Of a stretch of DNA of 64,000 nucleotides, positions 1 to 10,086 are shown in pieces. How positions within the stretch are numbered: position 1 is the stretch's first letter; every line of letters starts with the position of its first letter. The notes beneath the pieces are model-generated. The model did no database searches. It had not been told where the DNA came from and saw only the letters and a program-made list of their open reading frames with translations. Position numbers and translations under genes: made by a program. Source of the DNA: Metaphire vulgaris (taxonomy: Eukaryota > Annelida > Clitellata > Crassiclitellata > Megascolecidae); assembly GCA_018105865.1 (NCBI GenBank), contig CM030841.1, positions 14,141,682 to 14,205,681 on the forward strand, read 5' to 3'.

Positions 1-74
1 CTTGAAAGTATACGTCTACAAAATGTAACGATTTGTGACGCACAAAGAATCTTGCATCGCCTACTAATCTGTAA

Positions 75-263
75 CAGGGCGTAGCGACGGGGGGCGGGGT
101 AAATCGGTATATATATACCCCCAAAATCAGTCTACATTAAAGTTTTTATGTGATTTACATGTGGTTATATGTGGTTTATATGGTTTATGTGGTTTATAGT
201 TAAGATTTATACCCACCCAAAATGTTTATATCCTTCCAAATCAAATTCCTGGCTACGCCCCTG
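75..263 (-). mobile_element. hAT-like MITE, CAGGGGCGTAGC family, copy 1
   Basis: 189 bp bounded by CAGGGCGTAGC and GCTACGCCCCTG, with perfect 8-bp target-site duplications ATCTGTAA on both sides. The inside (TAAAGTTTTTATGTGATTTA...) matches the copy at 10823-11006 in inverse orientation. Confidence 0.88.
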
Positions 264-499
264 ATCTGTAACGATGTTGTATTAGGAGAGTGCAGGTAAA
301 CATAATGCAGGGTCATCCAGCTTCTACTGCATGTATAGCCTATGTTCTTTAATTGGTCTCTACCAACCATTGGAGCCTGCAGGTCTATCAGTCTGTATGA
401 CATACTACATGACGCAAAAATTAATGCTAACGAAGGAAAGAGTGCATCACTAATAATTAAAATGCAAGCGTCCTCTGTCCTTTCTAAACTTCTCTCTCT

Positions 500-502
<3 letters not shown>

Positions 503-568
<66 letters not shown>
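503..568. repeat. (TA)n microsatellite
   Basis: About 33 TA units, preceded by a short CT run. Confidence 0.97.
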
Positions 569-571
<3 letters not shown>

Positions 572-884
572 TGTCGTCAGGTAATCACTCAAATACTCAA
601 TTAATCTGGCTATTTATATTGCGCCAGTGAATAATGTTTCCAAGCGCGTGACATCGCTGACAAATCAATGAGGAATGATGGAAGATGTTGGTATATATTA
701 CGGAAGAGCCGCTCAGGTGGTACGAAAGAGTTCGTTGCCGTGACGAAATCGGGCAGCGAACCCTTAAGAAGGCGATCTTCCGAAAGAAAACATTCCATTG
801 TAAGACGTCAGACAGTATAAGTCCGGGTTGACCAGCTGCCCCGCGGTTTCATAATGACTCTAGCTGCATCACTGCTACCACACA

Positions 885-1110
885 CACGGGCCTGAGGAGA
901 GGGGGTGCAGCCGGTACATTGAACCGGGGCCCACGAGTTTTCAGGGGCCAAGATCCGGTGACGATAAGGTTTTGTTTTGCTTGTCAGGCTGTTTTTGGAG
1001 AGCTGATAACGTTTTTTTGCTTGTCAGGTTTTTCGGAGACTTGATAAATTTTTCTTAAGGGCCCGCAAATTTTTTTGTTCCGGGGCCCGGAATTTCTCTC
1101 GGCGGCCCTG
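885..1110. repeat. Repeat with two TTTTGCTTGTCAGG words
   Basis: A GGGCC-rich stretch with two copies of TTTTGCTTGTCAGG followed by TTTTTGGAGA / TTTTTCGGAGA. The GGCCC-type edges are poorly defined. Probably a TIR element. Confidence 0.5.
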
Positions 1111-1259
1111 CACACACACATACACATACTGAATCAAAAAGTAAAACATACCCAAGAGAAGAGGACAGCACCCACAACGCGAAATACAATTTCTAAGATT
1201 TATTTCAATATTATTAAGCTTGACAGCGTCTGATCTTAAAGATAGACAACCCTGTTAGC

Positions 1260-1575
1260 CAGTGTTTATTCTATAGCCACCTGGACATTGGGGGATTTTA
1301 AAATGTTTGGGGGGGACAAGGTCTGAGTCTCGAAAAATCTTGACAAGCAAAAATAAAAAGGTCATTCTATATTTTCTATCCTTTTACCCTTCTTAAATGC
1401 CCTGACAACCGAAAATGGTGTCATTCTTACATTTTCCTCTCTCCAAAAAATAAAAGCTCCCGTCGCCACCCTTTTGGGGGAAATTTCCATCTCCCCACGC
1501 AACAAATAAAAAATTGGGGGGATTTTTAACTTTGATGGGGAAATCCCCCCCAGAGAAGGCCTAGAATAAACACTG
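1260..1575. mobile_element. MITE, CAGTGTTTATTCTA family, copy 1
   Basis: Terminal inverted repeats CAGTGTTTATTCTA / TAGAATAAACACTG, 316 bp, flanked by CCTGTTAGC on both sides. The inside has G-rich stretches and an inverted copy of the TTTTTGCTTGTCA word. Confidence 0.85.
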
Positions 1576-2035
1576 CCTGTTAGCCGTAACGCGTCTTAGA
1601 CTTACGCCACATAGCATACGGTATTTAATCAAAAGCGATTTGATTTTTAAAACTCTAAATGAATTATTATCTTTAGCAGATAGAAAAGTCGGTTACAACA
1701 ATCAAAGCACACGCACTACATATCGTGCATGTTATACTCATAGCGTACATCAACACACTGCCAATTATAATGAACGACTAAAAGCAGCAAAGTCGATTGA
1801 TGCTAAGCTACAATATAACTTTAATAGCAAACCGAAAGTCTAACTATACCAAAGCGAGTGTCTCATAGAACAGTCAAATGGTCGTTTTACGGTTCTTAAA
1901 ACATCATTATACAAAAGACGCTGAGTCCTAAGACTAAGCACTATTATAAAAGCCACATAAGCTACAGTTATGGAAAATTACTTTACTTTAAATACTACTA
2001 AAACTAATACTAGTTGTAGTAGTGTTGGGTGGTGG

Positions 2036-2153
<118 letters not shown>

Positions 2154-2335
2154 ATTGTTATTTTTATGCACCTTTATTCTTCCATTTCTAATACCATTGG
2201 GCATCAATTGATGGTACTCCAAATTCTAACCGCAGAAAGATTAGGTCATTTCAGATTTAAGACACGCTCTCTTGTTGCCGCCACTAGTAACTTGTTTCTA
2301 AAACGCCACAATTCATTGCAATTGAAATCATAAGT

Positions 2336-2641
2336 GGTCGTCCATAAATTACGTAACGCGTTAGGGGGTCCGGCCATTTGTTGCGATGTGTGACGACGGG
2401 GGTCCGTACATGTTAAGTGATGACCTTTAGCCGTTTTACCTTTTTTGCTTGTCAGGGATTTTGGAGAGGAAAAAATACAAGGATGACATTTTTCTGCTTG
2501 TCAAGACTTTTCGAAAGACGAAAATGGGGGATCGGCCCGTTGTTCCGTCATATTTTAGGGGTCTGACGTTTTGTTACGTCGCGTTACGTAGGGAGTGTCA
2601 AAAAGTGCCAAAATCGCGTTACGTAATTTATGGACGACCCC
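2336..2641. mobile_element. Inverted-repeat element, GGTCGTCCATAAATTACGTA ends, copy 1
   Basis: Ends GGTCGTCCATAAATTACGTA (2337-2356) and its inverse at 2620-2641, about 305 bp. The inside carries two TTGCTTGTCA words and GGGGGTCCGGCCATTTGTT. Confidence 0.85.
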
Positions 2642-2991
2642 TACTAGATAACATCAATTATAATAAGACAGATACAGGTTCCTTGGAAGCAGCACAGATC
2701 GGCGTTCTACGCTGTAGAAATGCCACAGGGGAGATTTCAGAAAAGGCGAAGAACCACTGTTCCAACTGCCACGAACGCCAAGACAGCAACGGCCAGTAGC
2801 CCAGCAGTGTGCACGTTGGCGGAATTGCAGTAGTCACTGATACAGACGTGGTTCTCACTGGTCGGAACGCATTTGTAGGCATCAAGAATACCTACAGCAC
2901 ACTCTCTCTTGGTGCCACCGCTGGTCACTTCTTTCTAAAACATCAATTGAAATCACATATTACATATATTACGCTAAAGCGCACATTCTGT

Positions 2992-2995
<4 letters not shown>

Positions 2996-3057
<62 letters not shown>
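2996..3057. repeat. (CT)n microsatellite
   Basis: About 31 CT units at the 3' end of the old minus-strand LINE fragment. Confidence 0.97.
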
Positions 3058-3059
<2 letters not shown>

Positions 3060-3060
<1 letters not shown>

Positions 3061-3300
3061 GTCGTCTCCGTCTTTGTGTGGCATTATAGACTTTGATGTG
3101 CCATTCTCTTCTGTCGTCGACCGTATTTCTCAGTTCGTCTCGATGCTCGTGTTCATTGCTTCCATAATGTTATCCTTCCATCGCGTCTTCTGTCTTCCTC
3201 TTTTTCTTTTTCCCTTAACAGCTGCTAGCGTCAATGATTTCTCCAGCGAATCGTGTCTTCTCATAATATGTTCAATAAACTCCAGTTTTTGTTTTAGAAT
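3060..3300 (-). pseudogene. Old LINE RT C-terminal fragment
   Basis: Reads EHIMRRHDSLEKSLTLAAVK then GKRKRGRQKTRWKDNIMEAM, the 'R.DSLEK.L..G...G.R.RGRQ..RW.D' signature at the C-terminus of many LINE ORF2 proteins. It continues after a 1-nt shift as ELRNTVDDRREWHIKVYNAT. The 3' end runs into a (GA)n/(CT)n array at 2996-3057. Confidence 0.8.
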
Positions 3301-4470
3301 CAGTCCTTCCATGCAATGTGTCTTTTGGCTTGATTTCTGGCTGTCCAGGAGTGGACATATAGGACATATAATCTGTGTCATATTCAGTCCCATATGGCGG
3401 TCATTATCAGTAGAGATATCAGTGCGAACTTCTGCGAAGCATACTGAGGTACAAGTACATGCACCCATTCGGGACCCGTCTGACAATTTTTATTTTGATT
3501 CAGTGTTTTATGAATGCCAAATAATCCTATACAGCATTCAGTTATTGGTAACGGCGTCGGTCAACGCATTTTAACTTGTCTACAGTCTACACTATTTCGG
3601 CGTAAATTGAAACAACGTGCCGTTGCACTCCTACGCTATAAGCAGCGAATGTACTTATGTACAGGCCCTAACAGAGAGGGCCAGGTGGATCACTTGGCTG
3701 GGGGTCTCTGCTTTAAAGGACCCTAAAAATAGGCCTATAATCAGTATAATGTAATATGGCGTGTATTACAGTATTCCTACGCACAAAAACTCATGACTCA
3801 TACTAGACTAGTGTCACTAGTTGTAGCTGATTTCTAGATGATTTCTGTACTTTTTATATGATTTCTGTACTTTTTATTTATGTCTGCGAATTATAGTATT
3901 GACTATATAAACGTATATAATACTTTTTGCTATAAGACCTAGATCTACTTTATTTTCTCATTAATTAATACTATTACTAGATTATTACATTTTTGTTATT
4001 TGCACAAATTTGATGTTGAAAAATTATCCACCATATTTCTGTTCAAGTATACAGTTATTCATGGTTTATACTATAGTTAAGCTGTCTACTCTTGAAATGT
4101 TGAGAAAATGAATTTGAGTTGATTTGATTTGATTTTGTAAGAAAATAAAGAAGACGAACCCGACAACAAGCACATCCGTCGACTACGGTATTTCCAGCGG
4201 AAACGAAGAAGTTCTCGAGACATATGGGAAGCTTGACTCGCAGCTGTAACACTTAAACGTTGACGCGACACCGGCGAACGCCGCTAAAAACCAAACAGAG
4301 AAATATATCGTTACTGGATCATCCGTAAATACAGAGTGTTTTATCCAGACTCCAGCTAGGCCTCTCGGGAGGAAATTGGCTTGACTGGAGGCAGTGGAGG
4401 AAGAGGCACACAGTTCAATGCAAACAATTTAATTTCTGGGATTTTTCTGGGTCTTTACGTGTTAAAAATC

Positions 4471-4625
4471 TGGCACAGTGCCCGGGGCCCCGCGCACCTT
4501 AGGGGCCCCGCGCCCAAGCTTTTTTGCTTGTCCGTTTGGAGATGACCTTTTTTTGCTTGTCAACATTTGATCTTCACACCGGCCTAGGGCCCCGAAGGCC
4601 GCCAGGTGCCCGGGGCCCCACACAG
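4471..4625. repeat. G/C-rich repeat with TTGCTTGTC words
   Basis: GTGCCCGGGGCCCC occurs at both edges. Between them are two copies of TTTTTTGCTTGTC separated by about 40 bp. Probably a MITE, but its ends are unclear. Confidence 0.5.
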
Positions 4626-5889
4626 GTATAAGACGGGCCTGATTCCCACTGAGAAAAGCCCTGTAGGCCTACATAAGTATTCCGAAATAGTTCGAAATAC
4701 TTTCAAGAACTTTGTAATAGCAAACATCTAAGAATACTTTCCTTAATTCTGTCATCGCCGTCCTCAGCATTAGGCCTACTCGTATTTTGTTCAAAATCAG
4801 TTTTTAAGATTTAAAAGCTTCGAATGTTTACCACCAAGACAAGCCAGAAATAGGCAAGCAGAAACGAAGTACATCGGTGTCTTTTCCATGATAAGTGTTG
4901 GTGGCTGTCTGTCTGTTCGCGCGCTGAAAACTGTCTTCTATACTAGAAGGCATCCAGTATTGCTTTGCCAAAGAAAAGAAAAGCGGTGATCTGCATTTGC
5001 TTATTATGCGATATGCACAGCGTGTGGACCTTCACTCATTGATCCTTTTGGAGCCTTAGGCCGCAAGTCGCAACCGACGCTGGCTTTGCAGACGCCGACA
5101 AAAACAGTGATGCCGCTAGATATTTTGTAGAAAACTCGAAAAATTTCCAACAACATCATACAACCACCAACCCCCCCCAACCAACCAACCACCCCCCGCC
5201 CGCCAAATGGAAGATAAACAATTGAACTGGAAGATTTTGTCATCAACTTATCAGTCGATTATTGTGATTTATTTCGGATTTTCGAATATTTGCAAATAAC
5301 AAAACATATTTCTGAAATTTTAAAAAGAAAACCACAAATAGACTCGTAGAATTTTGTTGTAGGGATTTCTTGCTAAAACACTAGAACAGCGGCAACACTG
5401 TCGAGGATAATCTGCATTTCAGAAGGTCCCTAAGGCCGAGCGGCGAGTGCATATCCCATATCGGAATAACCACGCCAGCGACTGAGAGTCGACTCAGTCG
5501 AGCCTTCGCTCCGTGGTTCTGAGCTAAACATGTTTGAAATCTCTTCCTTGGCCTGTTCATGAGTCACTGTTCATGAGTCACGAGATTTTACTTTACTGTT
5601 CAATGGTTTTGGTATCGACTTCTGTTGGAAGATATGCTGCTGCTCAACTGAATCAGTCACAGCTCTGTTTGCACCTTTACAGTGATCCGGGCATGGGCCT
5701 CCATTTTATTTACTCAGCATTGCTTATTATGTTCATCGAAGCAGCTCAGACAGGACACCATGCAGGAGGACGCGTTATTGAACGCAAATTAACATATAGT
5801 CAATTTCCATGGCTCCTTTAGGGAAAATAGGTCTCATATGGACCCTATAATTAGTCGTACACACACACACACACTCACACACTCACACA

Positions 5890-6080
5890 CAGTGTTTATT
5901 CTAGGCCTTCTTAGGGGGGAATTTCTCCCCTTAAATTTGAAAATCCCACCCACCCCACAATTTTTTTAGATGTTGGCTGGGTAATGGAAAATTACCCCCC
6001 AAACGTGTGGAAACTCAAACCTTGTCCCCCCAAACATTTCAAAATTCCCTCCAATGTCAAGGGGGCTAGAATAAACACTG
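5890..6080. mobile_element. MITE, CAGTGTTTATTCTA family, copy 2
   Basis: 191 bp with ends CAGTGTTTATTCTAGGCC and GGGCTAGAATAAACACTG, inserted in a CA-rich stretch where a duplication cannot be judged. The internal C/G-rich blocks match copy 1. Confidence 0.82.
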
Positions 6081-6218
6081 CACACACAGTAAACTCATGA
6101 ACCGAACCGAAACCGCGGTTTTGACCTTGCAAATTTGGACGATTATTTTAGGTAGAGAATAGCAAATACAATGCATGCTTATGGGCGACTTTAAGTCACC
6201 ATCTCTTCTCAGTTAATA

Positions 6219-6464
6219 CAGAGCCGTAGCTAGAGGAAGAGGGGGCATATGCTCCCGGGCGCCGAGGTGAGAGGGAGCCAAAATTTGGTATTTTGGTAAG
6301 TAAAATGCATAATAAAGAAGAAGAAACATGTGCGACATTTTTTTGCTCGTCAGGAGTCTGGAGGGACCCTATACTTAGGGTATATTAAACAACAAATTTG
6401 GCCCCCATGATTAGGGCGGCCCCCACTTGCCAAATAGCCGCCACTGACCCTAGCTACGGCTCTG
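6219..6464. mobile_element. hAT-like MITE, CAGAGCCGTAGCTAG ends
   Basis: 246 bp with inverted ends CAGAGCCGTAGCTAG / CTAGCTACGGCTCTG and perfect 8-bp duplications AGTTAATA. The inside carries TTTTTTTGCTCGTCAGG. Confidence 0.9.
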
Positions 6465-6738
6465 AGTTAATACAATAATTGCCAAACAGCACTTCAACAA
6501 CTTCTCATAACATAGGCTAACTTGCATGTTGAAAATGTATAGACTTTGCAATTATTGTAAATAATTTGGCTGTGACGTCGAAAATGAGGTGATTGAGGTC
6601 AACAATTTCCAGACTCCATCTGACCATCTTGTGTCCTCCGAGTGGTGAACCACTGCATGGTCATCTGGGGACAGAAGAAGCCCACATTATCATATTATCA
6701 TGCAGACAGAATCACAATGAAAAAAAAAAAATCAGTGG

Positions 6739-6800
<62 letters not shown>

Positions 6801-6849
6801 TTAATACTTAATTCCTGAAGGTCTTATGAAAAATTGTCTGGAGACAAAA

Positions 6850-6920
<71 letters not shown>
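6739..6920. repeat. Two (TA)n arrays and a (GA)n array
   Basis: (TA)n at 6739-6796, then (TA)n at 6858-6893 passing into (GA)n to 6920. Confidence 0.95.
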
Positions 6921-6924
<4 letters not shown>

Positions 6925-7155
6925 TGTTTCCATGTCTCCATGTTGAATAATTGAATATAAGCTAATATGGAAACACAGCAGCTACGCCCCTATATTCAGA
7001 CAACAGCGTATATTGTCGCACGATCAATGAGTCATCGATCGATGCAGAGTCGGCAGGAAGCGGTCGGCGTTTCACTCATGCATCTGTCTATTGCAGTGCA
7101 GCATCTGCTGTTGGACTCGGGGATTTTAAATGATTTAAATCTATAACCAATCAAT

Positions 7156-7460
7156 CAGTGGCGTAACGTGGGGGCAGGGGGCACTTTGTTGACTGCCCCC
7201 GGGCCTGGGCTGGGGCCAGAGCAAAGAGGGGTCTAAGCTAGGGTTAGGTTAGGGTTAGCCCTAATAATCCTAGAAATGAACGTGCTGACGACCTTTTTTT
7301 TTTTTTTTTTTTGCTCGTCAGGATAAAAAAAGGAAAGGAGGTGATGACGTTTTTTTTTTTTTTTTTTTTTGCTCGTCAGCACGAAACTTTTTGGAACTTT
7401 AGGGCCCCCCGTGGCAGTGGCAGAGATGCCCCAGGCCCCAAAAGTCACGCTACGCCACTG
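7156..7460. mobile_element. hAT-like MITE, CAGTGGCGTAACGTG ends
   Basis: 305 bp, ends CAGTGGCGTAACGTG and CACGCTACGCCACTG, perfect 8-bp duplications CAATCAAT. The inside has two (T)18-20 runs, each followed by GCTCGTCAG. Confidence 0.9.
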
Positions 7461-7536
7461 CAATCAATTGTGCTGTGTGACTGGCAGAAACGCGAAGCCA
7501 TCTCTCTTGGCGAGGAAGAATTATTTCTTTTAGGGG

Positions 7537-7840
7537 GCGGAAGATGGCAGAGTGGGTTACGTGCTGGAGCGTCAGGCTGACGGAGCGGGTTCAAGCCCCG
7601 TCAGTGCCCCTAGTGGCTTTCACACAGGCAGTAAATGCCTCCTAAGCCACTTTAAATCATGCTAAGTTTTCTAAACCATCTTCAAGACTTTCAGTTCTTT
7701 CCGCCGCATTATGTCATGAACAGACAAATGAGGGATGCATTGACCTTCGTTGACCTATCAGCGTTGTCAATTAAAGCGCTTTTGATTTTGGACTTTAAAC
7801 CATTCGTACAGTGCTATATAAATTGTACTGGAATAACAAT
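7537..7840 (+). mobile_element. tRNA-derived SINE, copy 1
   Basis: Pol III-type head with box A-like TGGCAGAGTGGG and box B-like GGTTCAAGCCC, then a body GTGCCCCTAGTGGCTTTCAC and a tail GTGCTATATAAATTGTA leading to AATAAC repeats. Nearly identical over about 130 bp to 15138-15268. Confidence 0.82.
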
Positions 7841-8062
7841 AATAACATTGATTTTCGAGAGCTTATTATTATATCGAAAACAGAATTAACGTTTCTCAGG
7901 CAAACAGATATATTTTCTAGCGACAGACTGCGACACTAAGAGGATCTTGTCATCAAAGCAATTCATGTGCAGTTGGCCTATACTGTGTGTCGTCGGCAAC
8001 GAAATAGCCTAATAACAAATGATATGAAGACTATAGCCATTTACAGGGGCGGTTAAAAGAAC

Positions 8063-8088
8063 CATGGACGTAAGGACGAGGGCATATC

Positions 8089-8158
<70 letters not shown>

Positions 8159-8283
8159 TTCCAAATCAGTCTACCTTAAAGTTGTTAATAACTTAATGTG
8201 TTTTTTAAAGATGTTTAAAGTTTTTAAAGATTTATTCCCCAATCACATCATACCCCCCAGATCCAATTCCTGGCTACGCCCTA
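8063..8283 (-). mobile_element. hAT-like MITE, CAGGGGCGTAGC family, copy 3 (diverged)
   Basis: Ends GGCTACGCCCT and is flanked by the 8-bp repeat AAAAGAAC. It carries a (TA)n expansion at 8091-8154 where the other copies have a short TATATATA. The internal CCAAATCAGTCTACCTTAAA matches copy 1. Confidence 0.75.
8091..8154. repeat. (TA)n microsatellite inside a MITE
   Basis: About 32 TA units within the MITE copy at 8063-8283. Confidence 0.95.
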
Positions 8284-8295
8284 AAAAGAACTATC

Positions 8296-9480
8296 GGTGG
8301 GAGAATGCAATGAATTTCTAGAAAAATCCCTCCAAATGTAAAAGGAATTATATGTAAACGGTTTAGAAGAAATCTGTAGATTCGATTTATAAGATATAAT
8401 GTTCAGAACTGACAATGCATAAAACTGTTAAAAGCCATTTTAGTCTGGTTGTACAAAGTTATAGCACTAGTGCAAAATCGAGTTTTCTATTGCTGGAAGC
8501 GAACTTGTCGATGACATTGTCTATGGATATGTCCATAACTTTGTGGATATACATCAAGGTCATTCCGTTTAGACGACCAGCTTCCATTGAATACGCATTT
8601 TGCTGGGCCGGTGGGGGATGCACCCCCAGTCATCCACAACGTGGAACCGCCTCTGCAAAGAATCCATTTGATAATATTTTGTCGTCTATAAAACTTGCGA
8701 TACAAGGAACCAGTTATCTCTTAAGACACTGTTCATCTCGCGATCGACTTTGTGGCCATTTCACTCGATGCTCGGCAGAAATCTCTCTTGTTGATGTCCC
8801 TCGTACTCATACTGTCAGTCAGTAGCAGTGGCTAGTTGTTTCCAAATCAACAGTGTCCGAAATTTATTGTAATTTGTCTACATCACTTCGTGAAACCAGC
8901 GCAATATATGTCATCTTTTAAATTGAGTCATAACCTATTCCCGTTTGGCCCATCGATCTGCGAATGAAACCAGTGGCGACTCTAGGATTTGGCAAGTGGG
9001 GGGGCCGTTGGGGTGGCAACTTCTAATCATGGGGGGCCAACCATTTGTTGTTTAATGTATGTAGCATTAAGTATAGGGTCCCAACTGGGGGGGCACTGGG
9101 GGGCCAGGCTCTCAATAGGGGGGCACGGGCCCCCCTGGCCCCCCCCGGTGGAGCCGCCACTGGATGAAACCCCCCACCGATCATACTGCCCTCATCATCG
9201 TCACCATTCCATAATTATTGCAACAAATTAACGGTTGATGCTACAGCATAGGTATCATATTATATAGGGGCTTAATGTCGCTATAGATTTGATTGACTTA
9301 TTGGTCTATATAAAGGATAAAATCGGAATTACGCAAATAAGCGCAATAGTTGCTTTGTGTCAATGCTTTGTAATCTTTCATGGGAGTTGGTAGGAGATGC
9401 AATGAATTTCTAGGACGATCCCACCAATTGTCCAATGAATTACATGCAAACGGTTCAGAAGAATCTGTAGCTTTTTACAT
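8296..9480. repeat. Direct repeat pair in the left spacer
   Basis: 8296-8390 and 9385-9480 share GCAATGAATTTCTAG and a body with AAACGGTT(T/C)AGAAG and AATCTGTAG. A third related stretch, 8676-8790, matches 42625-42727 in the ankyrin intron. Confidence 0.75.
8971..9162. mobile_element. hAT-like MITE, CAGTGGCGACTC ends
   Basis: 192 bp, ends CAGTGGCGACTC and GGAGCCGCCACTG, flanked by AATGAAAC / GATGAAAC (7 of 8). Very G-rich on this strand. A 3' half-copy lies at 59728-59797. Confidence 0.85.
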
Positions 9481-9530
9481 ATTTATAGGGATCACTGAAA
9501 GTTTGACAGTTGTTGGCTAGGGTGGGAGGA

Positions 9531-9579
9531 GGTCAAAAATTGCCAAAAAATTGTTGACGCAATTAATGGACAGCCCCTC
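9531..9579. repeat. Decayed end of the GGTCGTCCATAAATTACG element
   Basis: AATTGCCAAAAAATTGTTGA followed by CGCAATTAATGGACAGCCCC resembles the right third of the element family, without a left partner. Confidence 0.55.
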
Positions 9580-10007
9580 ATTATGTAAGATAAGATGGTT
9601 CTTCGGCGTAGAAAAGCTAATATCGTCTGCATCCTGTTTTCAAAAATTGCTTCATGGCTAAGGTGAATTTTGTACAAAACAGTTATTTTTCTAGATGAAA
9701 TATATTACTTTTCATATTAAAAGAGACTCTGAAACCAGGAGCCTCTGAGTAGTGAGGCGCTATATAAGTACCTAGTAGGCCTACATTACATTTCTCAACA
9801 ATAAAGTAGTTAGGCCTAATTATCCGGCTTAAATAAACGCAAGACGCCGTTTCCGGTGTTCTCTTTTCGTATTGGAAATCTTTTAATTCGTTTAAATATT
9901 GACATTTTCTGACTGTTTTCGCTTATATAATCTAAAATCGGCGATTTTTAGAACAGTGTCAACGTCGGTCGTTGGGTTTACGGGTGAAAGACGACATCCT
10001 CGGCAGA

Positions 10008-10086
10008 ATGAGTGACTTGAAGGGCATCCCCGTCCGAACTCGCCTTAGGGCCACGGAGCGTTCAAGAAAATTCGACTGCGTTTACG
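10008..10086 (+). CDS. CFAP91: CFAP91 exon 1 (start codon)
   Basis: Begins MSDLKGIPVRTRLRATERSR and ends after CVY plus one base (phase 1) at a GTCAGA donor. Joining to exon 2 recreates an Asp codon, giving a family-typical 'YDP' junction. A second GT at 10126 would lengthen the exon but leaves no fit to the family. The first 80-100 bases upstream are presumed 5' UTR. Confidence 0.85.

Noticed and set aside
200..592. Open frames of poly-Tyr/Ile (TAT/ATA) around 200-592 and similar ones at 6593, 8064
   Set aside because: They are translations of (TA)n microsatellites and MITE sequence, with no coding character outside the repeat.
2658..3096. Possible CRISPR-like or tandem structure near the (CT)n array
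   Set aside because: Simple microsatellite in eukaryotic DNA. No spacer-repeat pattern.
5534..5821. 95-codon frame with hydrophobic stretches in the left spacer
   Set aside because: No recognisable family, no splice context, surrounded by transposons. Probably chance.
7537..7610. Functional tRNA gene
   Set aside because: Box A and B are present, but the cloverleaf cannot be closed properly and the sequence recurs with a SINE body, so it is a SINE head.
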